Assembly (NCBI RefSeq): GCF_020525925.1
Contig: NZ_CP084876.1
Location: 3,596,001 to 3,660,000, forward strand
Origin: Klebsiella quasipneumoniae subsp. quasipneumoniae
GTDB lineage: Bacteria > Pseudomonadota > Gammaproteobacteria > Enterobacterales > Enterobacteriaceae
DNA length: 64,000 nucleotides
Direction of reading: 5' to 3'
Position numbers and translations under genes: made by a program. This document shows, piece by piece, positions 58,643-64,000 of this stretch (positions are counted from its first letter, which is position 1; every line of letters starts with the position of its first letter). The notes below the pieces were generated by a model. It did no database searches. It was not told where the DNA came from and worked only from the letters and a program-made list of their open reading frames with translations.

Positions 58643-59604
58643 ACAGTACCGGTCTGAGCATTATTAAGACACTCGGCTGTATGACAGCGGTGACTTTTTT
58701 CACCATCTATAACACCTGGGATCGCTTTGATTATGACTATCACTGGATCCTCGGGCTGCTGACCTTTGTCTCGACCATCGCCACGCCGCTGTTTTTTGTG
58801 GTGGCTGGCTATCTTGATGCGCAAACGCGACACGACGCCAACTGGCAAATTGGTAAAATTAAAAGCGTGGTGATCGTCTTTCTGTTTTGGGTGACGGTCT
58901 ATTATGTCTGGGAGCCTTACCAGCGCGGCTACCTGATCCAGCCCTGGTTTATTTTCGCCCTGATTGTCATCTATACCTTCCATCCCCTGATTGCCTGGCT
59001 CAGCCAGCGGCGCGGTCTGTTTTTCTCCGTGGTCCTGACGCTACTGTGCTGCTCTTATGGTTACGACCTGCTCTCGGTGCTCTACCCGGAAAGACATCTT
59101 TTCAGCCTGGCGCCGCAGTATCGTCTGTGGACGTGGCTACTTTTTTATTTAACCGGGCAGTTGTTTAACGATCCGCGGGTCACGGAGTGGATACGCGACC
59201 CGCGGGTGATTAAAGCCGCCATTATCGCCCTGCCCTTTGTCTATTTATTTACCTGGTTTTATGAACGCCACTTTTTCTTCGCGTTGTTTAAAGCCGATCG
59301 CAATGCGTTCATTCTCACGGGGTCGCAGATTTATATTCTGATCGTCCTGCTGGTGATCGCCGCTAACGCCGTACAGTTTAAAAAGAACCGCGAGCTGAAG
59401 GAGGCCGTGCTGGCGACGGTTAGCAAAGCGATGACCGGGGTCTATATTTTGCACTACTCCGTTTTTCACCTGCTGGTGATGCTGATCCCTATTCACTCGT
59501 TAGCCACCAAGCTGGGAGTGATTGCCCTAACGTTTGTCCTGTCGGTGCTCATTTCCCTCGCCGCGCTCTCCAGTACGCTGCTCAGGAAGGTAATAACCCT
59601 GTAA
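58639..59604 (+). CDS. acyltransferase-3-like integral membrane protein
   Basis: A 321-residue protein with about ten helices, of the OafA/acyltransferase-3 (or YeiB-like) class. It begins with IIKTLGCMTAVTFFTIYNTW, where acyltransferase-3 enzymes usually carry a conserved HxxR-like site in this area; here the expected His is not evident. VFLFWVTVYYVWEPYQRGYL and AMTGVYILHYSVFHLLVMLI match the family's later helices. Its ATG overlaps the RND stop, so it is translated with the pump. Substrate is unknown. Confidence 0.75.
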   Translation: MNSTGLSIIKTLGCMTAVTFFTIYNTWDRFDYDYHWILGLLTFVSTIATPLFFVVAGYLDAQTRHDANWQIGKIKSVVIVFLFWVTVYYVWEPYQRGYLIQPWFIFALIVIYTFHPLIAWLSQRRGLFFSVVLTLLCCSYGYDLLSVLYPERHLFSLAPQYRLWTWLLFYLTGQLFNDPRVTEWIRDPRVIKAAIIALPFVYLFTWFYERHFFFALFKADRNAFILTGSQIYILIVLLVIAANAVQFKKNRELKEAVLATVSKAMTGVYILHYSVFHLLVMLIPIHSLATKLGVIALTFVLSVLISLAALSSTLLRKVITL

Positions 59605-59620
59605 CAAACGACGCCGTAAC

Positions 59621-60127
59621 TTAGCGGAAGCTCCACTGGATGCTGATCACAAACACGCTGGGAATAATAATGCCGCTCTCAAGGGCGAAATAGTCGGTAA
59701 AGTTGTACTGGATAGCATGGTAGATATAGGGTGAAAAGCCGATCCCGGTGGCGTCCTTAAAATCTTTATAGGAGCCATGATCGCCGCAATGCTCGAAGGC
59801 GTCGAAGAAGAATTCGCCGGTATAGCCGTAAACGCCTTTGAAGGTCCACCCGCTGCCGTTGTGGTACCAGTCTCTTCTCACCCCCAGCGCCAGACAGCGA
59901 TCGTCGAAACTGTTATTCATGGTGCCAATCAGCAGGCTGTATTTCGAGTCGGCAGAGAATTTCCGCTCCACCGAGAAAAAGTGGTTCTCGAAATTCTCAG
60001 TATATTGACCGTGATTATTGGTCAGATGGTAAACATAGGAACCGGTATTCACCGAATAGAGGTTAATCTCTTTCGCCTGCGCGAAAGTCGCTAACCCGGC
60101 CAGGAGCATCACGCTTTTACCGCGCAT
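59621..60127 (-). CDS. predicted small outer-membrane beta-barrel protein, unknown function
   Basis: A 168-residue protein with a signal peptide (MRGKSVMLLAGLATFAQA). The mature part alternates polar and aromatic residues in strand-like blocks (INLYSVNTGSYVYHLTN, FSADSKYSLLIGTMNNSFDD, LALGVRRDWYHNGSGWTFKG) and ends in an aromatic-plus-basic tail (VFVISIQWSFR). I do not recognise a named family; a PagP- or PagL-sized barrel is possible, but their catalytic motifs are not evident. It converges on the acyltransferase gene with a 16-base gap. Confidence 0.65.
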   Translation of the reverse strand: MRGKSVMLLAGLATFAQAKEINLYSVNTGSYVYHLTNNHGQYTENFENHFFSVERKFSADSKYSLLIGTMNNSFDDRCLALGVRRDWYHNGSGWTFKGVYGYTGEFFFDAFEHCGDHGSYKDFKDATGIGFSPYIYHAIQYNFTDYFALESGIIIPSVFVISIQWSFR

Positions 60128-60858
60128 TTCCCCTCCTCACACCTCAACGCCTGTCTATAGACAGACTGCCTTTGCCGTATTTACCGGTCGTGACAGAGGT
60201 AAAAGACCCGACAGGGAAATGGGAGAAAGATAACGATGCCGAACCGTCGCATCGCTATTAAAAGCCTAGCACACGCCTTATCCGCCAACAAACCGACCGA
60301 AGCGTTAACGAAATGGCCGATGTGTTGCTCTTTACCTGATTGTGCAAAAAACAGACAAAACCTCACCTGATATCCGCTATGATCAGCGTCCGACGCGGAA
60401 GAAAGCCACCTGTCGACGACAGAGTTGCTGTGTACCCCTTCCTGCGTCGGCGCGATTTCATCCAACACGCCAGCCAGCACAATACCTTCCCATTGAGCTC
60501 ACGCCTGTCGTCAGCCTCTTCCCGCTAGTTTTACAGGTGGATCCTGCACAAACCGGATTTTATGTACAAGTTATGAAAGCAATTAAACTATTTAAAATCA
60601 ATAACTAAAAACACAAACTAAAAATCAGCCGTTCTGTTGTACATATAGTTCTGAAAAAAGTTGTACATAATGGGATCACCGTCTATAGTTTGGAGTGTTA
60701 ACTGCTTGTTGCGCAACGAAGCGGGGATGTTTAACGGTGGCGCGGCAAGTCAGGCGGTGGTTCCTGGTTTTGCATTTCCTGTTCGTGACTTGGCGCGTAC
60801 CGATGGTACGTAGCGACTTTTATTGTCAGTTTGCGTTATACGTGGGAGAGTTCGAGCT
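60128..60858. other. 731-base AT-rich control region ahead of the AriR-like gene
   Basis: No convincing gene was seen. Short frames (for example 28 codons from 60727) lack a ribosome site. The region holds TGTACA-type sites at 60563-60570, 60637-60643 and 60661-60667 that recur upstream of bluR and bluF. The left part must also contain the promoter of the beta-barrel gene. Confidence 0.6.
60637..60667. promoter_or_regulatory. paired TTGTACATA repeats, candidate BluR sites
   Basis: TTGTACATA starts at 60637 and again at 60661, a 24-base direct repeat. A further TGTACAAG is at 60563. TGTACA pairs are the known box type of the BluR relative MlrA. The sites are 192-222 bases upstream of the AriR-like gene. 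Confidence 0.6.
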
Positions 60859-61071
60859 ATGCATATTAAAAATACCATTCCAGCAGAGTTTGTCTTCAAT
60901 TCGGCCCTGATGAAGAATATTGAAAATACGCTCATTAAGCAGCACAGAACGATAAATAATGAGCGGATGATTACGGAAATTCAGCATCGCCTGAAAACGG
61001 AAAGTAATGAAATACTCTCCGACCTCTATTTGCAGGCGCTGGATATGCTGTACAGCAAACCTCATCATTAA
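60859..61071 (+). CDS. YmgB/AriR-family biofilm and acid-resistance regulator
   Basis: A 70-residue helical protein. The C-terminal two-thirds (NNERMITEIQHRLKTESNEI, LSDLYLQALDMLY) fits the YcgZ/YmgA/AriR family pattern of two helices with an LE-type turn. In E. coli these small proteins are made from ycgZ-ymgA-ariR under BluR control and dampen curli and raise colanic acid through Rcs. Here only one family member is seen. GGGAG is 11 bases before the ATG. The regulator gene at 61154 follows on the same strand. Confidence 0.8.
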   Translation: MHIKNTIPAEFVFNSALMKNIENTLIKQHRTINNERMITEIQHRLKTESNEILSDLYLQALDMLYSKPHH

Positions 61072-61153
61072 TTAAACTCGCGGAGCTGGCAGCAGGCTTA
61101 AGCCTGCGGTGCCGGCACGCCTGGGTCTCTATCGGCTAACTGAGGCAAATAAA

Positions 61154-61708
61154 ATGTCACACCATAATACCTGCTATCGTACTGAACATTACGATCTGTG
61201 GTTTGATAATCGTTTTCTTCTCTATGGGATGTCGCTGATCCTGAATAGTCTGCCGGCATCTTACTTTCGCAAAAAACACGTTTTCTTTACCAGCGACAAT
61301 TATTTCGCGGTACTGCAGCACAACTATAATCGTCGGGATACGTTATTTATTCTGTTAACCGAAGGCAACGATCTTAATTTTCTTAGTGAACTGCCTATGC
61401 TGCGCTTACCGGCCAATTCAACGCCGGAAGAGTTAAAGATATTTCTGCACCAGCCAACCCGCTACTATAAAACCCACCCGGCGCCGGGCGCCTCGGTGCA
61501 GTTTACCGAGCGGGAAAAGAAAGTGATTCAACTTATCAGCAATGGCGAAGCGGTCGCCAGCATTGGCCGGTCGCTGAATCTGCATATTAAAACCATTTAT
61601 CAGATCCGGCTGAATCTGATTAAAAAGCTCGGCTGTAGCGGTAGGACCGATTTTTTTAATATCAGCCGCAGCGAAACCTTTAAATCCTGGAGCCAGATCC
61701 ACCTGTAA
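61154..61708 (+). CDS. LuxR/FixJ-type helix-turn-helix regulator
   Basis: A 184-residue protein. The C-terminal LuxR-type HTH spans about 118-165: VQFTEREKKVIQLISNGEAV, ASIGRSLNLHIKTIYQIRLN, LIKKLGCSGRTDFFN. The N-terminal part has no recognisable receiver phospho-site or PAS motif. GAGG lies 8 bases ahead of the ATG at 61154; the longer open frame is non-coding in character. It is 82 bases after the AriR-like gene and probably shares its transcript. In E. coli the equivalent slot holds further ymg genes rather than a LuxR protein. Confidence 0.85.
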   Translation: MSHHNTCYRTEHYDLWFDNRFLLYGMSLILNSLPASYFRKKHVFFTSDNYFAVLQHNYNRRDTLFILLTEGNDLNFLSELPMLRLPANSTPEELKIFLHQPTRYYKTHPAPGASVQFTEREKKVIQLISNGEAVASIGRSLNLHIKTIYQIRLNLIKKLGCSGRTDFFNISRSETFKSWSQIHL

Positions 61709-61720
61709 CCCGGCGCGTTA

Positions 61721-61747
61721 GCCCCGGTCTGCTTTGCGGATCGGGGC
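61721..61747. terminator. hairpin between the convergent LuxR and bluR genes
   Basis: GCCCCG at 61721-61726 pairs with CGGGGC at 61742-61747, with GTC/GAT partly extending the stem. Flanks are AT-rich but have no long T run, so it is only a probable bidirectional terminator. Confidence 0.5.
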
Positions 61748-61749
61748 GA

Positions 61750-62484
61750 TTAATTATTACCGTGAAAATGGATGCTGAAGCCCTGCTCCTGCCAGTGGCT
61801 GAGCAGCTCTTCCTGGAGAGGGGTGGCGGCGCGTCCGGTCCAGACGAAGATATGCTGCCCGGGGAACAGCTCGGGCCGCGGCGACTCCAGCGGTTCGGCG
61901 AGGACGTTGACGTGCCAGCCGCGCTGGGAAAGACGCCATGCCTCCAGCCACAGACGCGTCCTGTCCTCATTGCTCCAGCCCACCAGCAGCGTCTCCCTGC
62001 CGTTCTTTTTACGCGCTTCGGCGAGAAACAGCGCCACGCAGTCAATCAGCAGACCATCCAGCAAACTACTAATCACCAGAGAGGTATTCTGATCGAGCTT
62101 CAGACGCTGACGTACCGGCACTAACAGGCTGTCGATGAGCGTGTCGACGGGGTGTTGATGGCTTAGCGCCAGTAATTTGGCACGGATTCTGGCGGGCTGC
62201 ATATAACGCAGAATGGACATCATCTCTTCCTGAAGATGCGCGGATTCGTCGCGCGCCGCCGGCAGGTTACCCTCCAGCAGCGCTTTGACTTTCCCGACGG
62301 ATACGCCGCGCTCGATCCAGCGCTTGATCTCTTCAATGCGCAGGATATCTTCTTCATCAAACTGCCGATGCCCGCCTTCGCTACGCTGCGGTTTCAGTAG
62401 ACCGTAACGACGCTGCCAGGCGCGCAGTGTGACCGGATTGATTCCGCAACGTTCGGCGACTTCACCGATACTGTAAAACGCCAT
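61750..62484 (-). CDS. bluR: MerR-like repressor BluR (YcgE)
   Basis: A 244-residue MerR-type repressor. The DNA-binding domain is at 1-70 ([40 protein letters not shown]). The C-terminal half is the cobalamin-binding-like domain that in E. coli has lost its ligand and instead contacts Blu[21 protein letters not shown] and [16 protein letters not shown]. It represses small ymg-type genes until light-activated BluF releases it. A TGTACA-N12-TGTACA site lies 57-80 bases upstream of the ATG. It is downstream of bluF on the same strand. Confidence 0.88.
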   Translation of the reverse strand: MAFYSIGEVAERCGINPVTLRAWQRRYGLLKPQRSEGGHRQFDEEDILRIEEIKRWIERGVSVGKVKALLEGNLPAARDESAHLQEEMMSILRYMQPARIRAKLLALSHQHPVDTLIDSLLVPVRQRLKLDQNTSLVISSLLDGLLIDCVALFLAEARKKNGRETLLVGWSNEDRTRLWLEAWRLSQRGWHVNVLAEPLESPRPELFPGQHIFVWTGRAATPLQEELLSHWQEQGFSIHFHGNN

Positions 62485-62540
62485 AGCAGCCTCACATCAA
62501 CCTGATACTTTAATACCTAAACTAACGAATTCAGGCATCC

Positions 62541-62564
62541 TGTACAACTCTATTTTCTTGTACA
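62541..62564. promoter_or_regulatory. TGTACA-N12-TGTACA site upstream of bluR
   Basis: TGTACA at 62541-62546 and 62559-62564 are 12 bases apart, the same half-site and spacing as the E. coli MlrA box as I recall it. BluR belongs to the same MerR subgroup, so this is a likely self-control site. Confidence 0.65.
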
Positions 62565-62638
62565 GATAAAGATAACAGGTTGTGGCTCACAGCGCTTGGG
62601 AAAAAGATGAAAAAATAGTTGGCTGATTTCGCGGTGGA

Positions 62639-63850
62639 TTATTTTTTTTCCGGCCAGGCGACGGCGGGTAAGCCCCCCAGGCGCGCGCTGGCGAACAAAT
62701 TCCCCTGAAACTGCGAAATACCGGCTGATTCCAGCCACATCCACTCTTCAGCACGCTCAACGCCGACGGCAGAGACCGCAATCTCCAGCGAAAAACAGCA
62801 TTTGATAATCGCCTGTACAATTGACTGACGCGGTCCATCCTGGTGGATATTGCGGATCAGCTCATGGTCGATTTTAATTCTGTCGGGCTGGTATTGCGCC
62901 AGCAGCGACAGCCCGGCAAACCCTGCGCCGAAGTGATCGATGGCAAGATTGATGCCCGCCCCTTTTAGCTTTCGCACCGCATCGGTAAAATCATCCATCC
63001 GCGAAATCACTTCCCGTTCGGTAAACTCGACAATAATCTGTTCAGGAATAAGATCATTACGCTGAATTTGATCGAGCAGGAAACCCACCGCGTTCGGCGC
63101 TTTAACCAGCGTCATCGGCAGTAAATTAATACTTAACGCCTTATTGCGTAAGCCTAATTTCCCGGCCAGCGACAGCGCGACGCGTTTACTGTGCAGATCG
63201 GCGAGATAAATATCGTCCCCGGAAAGCCCGGCAAAATAGGCGCCAGGCGACTGGCCGTCCGGTGTGCGTAACAGCGCTTCCCACGAAATAATTTCGCAGG
63301 CGAAAGGGTCGACGATCGGCTGGAAGGCAAAGGACCAGCTTTCCTTATTGTCAATTATCGGCGTATCAGGATAGAAAGTATTCTGATCGGGGATAAATAC
63401 CCAGCTGTCAGCGGAAGGAATCTCAAAATAGTTCGCTTTTTCCGTTGATTCGACAAAGGTGCGGAAAAATTGCAGTGCCCGGTCGTCATAGGTGAGCTGA
63501 TATTTTGTGGTCCCGCGGTCCATCACCGTCTGCAGCACCTCCTCGCGATCATGTTCCCGTAAATCAAACAGTTCCATACCGACCTTACCGAAACGGCGGG
63601 ACGGCGCATAATCGCACAGAAGCTCTACCAGGTTATAATGGCGGGGATCGCGGCAAATATGCTGATAAATATCCTGAACCTTTTCTTCAGGCCCCTCAAT
63701 GAGTTGAAAAAAATGCGTCCCGTTAAAAAGTAAAATACCGGTGACGTCCGCCTGCCCATTTCTTTCGTTTGCCCTGGCAACCATGGCCTCGATCGATTTG
63801 AATGAGACATTGTCGCAAATATGGCTGCGATAAATGATGGTGGTTAGCAT
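62639..63850 (-). CDS. bluF: BluF (YcgF), BLUF-EAL blue-light receptor with degenerate EAL
   Basis: A 403-residue protein. The BLUF flavin domain (1-95) has Tyr7 (TTIIYRS), Asn43 and Gln49 (GILLFNGTHFFQLIEG). The EAL domain (about 172-400) keeps EAL at 191-193, Asn242, Glu275 and Lys326, but DDFG reads DHFG (305-308) and AEGVE reads AVGVE (361-365). These losses match E. coli BluF, which cannot cleave c-di-GMP and acts by binding BluR; Klebsiella BlrP1 is a different, active protein. The start at 63848-63850 gives the family length. A TTGTACA site lies at 63988-63994. Confidence 0.9.
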   Translation of the reverse strand: MLTTIIYRSHICDNVSFKSIEAMVARANERNGQADVTGILLFNGTHFFQLIEGPEEKVQDIYQHICRDPRHYNLVELLCDYAPSRRFGKVGMELFDLREHDREEVLQTVMDRGTTKYQLTYDDRALQFFRTFVESTEKANYFEIPSADSWVFIPDQNTFYPDTPIIDNKESWSFAFQPIVDPFACEIISWEALLRTPDGQSPGAYFAGLSGDDIYLADLHSKRVALSLAGKLGLRNKALSINLLPMTLVKAPNAVGFLLDQIQRNDLIPEQIIVEFTEREVISRMDDFTDAVRKLKGAGINLAIDHFGAGFAGLSLLAQYQPDRIKIDHELIRNIHQDGPRQSIVQAIIKCCFSLEIAVSAVGVERAEEWMWLESAGISQFQGNLFASARLGGLPAVAWPEKK

Positions 63851-63987
63851 AGTGATTCCAGATGGGAGGGTAAGCATTCACAGTAGCAGTTATCAGGCTA
63901 ATCGTCTTGTAAAACTACGTTTTGTCTTAACAAAAAAGATACACTAAAAATCCCTTTTTTGTGCAAGGCTTTTTCATTTTTCTTTTC

Positions 63988-63994
63988 TTGTACA
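63988..63994. promoter_or_regulatory. TTGTACA half-site upstream of bluF
   Basis: TTTTCTTGTACAACG contains the same half-site and T-rich left flank as the bluR site. It is 138 bases upstream of the bluF ATG, at the right edge of the window, so a partner half-site could lie outside. Confidence 0.5.
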
Positions 63995-64000
63995 ACGTGC

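Noticed and set aside
60727..60813. 28-codon frame (MFNGGAASQAVVPGFAFPVR...) upstream of the AriR-like gene
   Set aside because: No ribosome site at a proper distance, no hydrophobic or helical pattern, and no resemblance to YcgZ or YmgA.
62639..63850. The BLUF-EAL protein as BlrP1
   Set aside because: BlrP1 keeps the DDFGAG and AEGVE motifs; this protein has DHFGAG and AVGVE and matches BluF, next to bluR.

Overview
The window is chromosomal DNA from a GC-rich enterobacterium. Gene order, protein sequences and the position of pmrCAB between ybhK and uvrB point to the Klebsiella pneumoniae complex; I cannot settle the species. I saw no tRNA, rRNA, CRISPR array, integrase or intact insertion sequence. 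Most of the window is the E. coli-like backbone rlmF-ybiIJ-ybiB-dinG-rhlE-cecR-ybhGFSR-ybhQPO(clsB)N-ybhL-moaEDCBA-ybhK-uvrB-bioDCFBA-ybhB-hut-ybhC. Klebsiella-type blocks are inserted into it.

Layout. 1-7.0 kb: rlmF end, a flavin reductase-like protein, two DUF1471 secreted peptides around YbiI, then ybiB, the SOS helicase gene dinG, and rhlE. 7.2-12.5 kb: an inserted block with a split transketolase, a short-chain dehydrogenase, an organic-anion MFS transporter and a divergent LysR regulator. 12.6-18.3 kb: cecR and the YbhGFSR ABC exporter. 18.3-23.3 kb: ybhQ, ybhP-clsB-ybhN, a repeat-rich gap, and ybhL. 23.3-26.3 kb: moaABCDE behind a molybdenum cofactor riboswitch and a ModE site. 26.4-31 kb: ybhK, pmrCAB, and a 30-residue membrane peptide gene behind a perfect PmrA box. 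31-40.2 kb: uvrB with a LexA box, an orphan ABC ATPase, bioDCFB divergent from bioA across the BirA operator, and ybhB. 40.2-41.2 kb: a repeat array. 41.2-49.0 kb: hut genes with HutC and NAC sites. 49.2-54 kb: ybhC, a P-type ATPase and a universal stress protein. 54.3-59.6 kb: a 36-residue membrane peptide, an RND adaptor and pump, and a membrane acyltransferase. 59.6-64 kb: a small predicted beta-barrel protein and a blue-light module (AriR-like protein, LuxR-type regulator, BluR, BluF).

Regulatory logic visible in the sequence: LexA boxes at dinG and uvrB; PmrA boxes at pmrC and at the small peptide gene; a BirA operator; a Moco riboswitch plus ModE site; HutC and NAC sites at hutU; a perfect 20-bp palindrome at cecR; repeated CTCAAT elements at the LysR/MFS divergence; and repeated TGTACA sites upstream of bluR, bluF and the AriR-like gene.

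Most worth a second look: the pmrR-like gene; the split-transketolase island; the RND pump coupled to an acyltransferase and preceded by a small membrane peptide; a roughly 400-bp element present in two inverted copies at 22 kb and 40 kb, the second flanked by exact-register 243-bp direct repeats; and the rearranged blue-light regulon.
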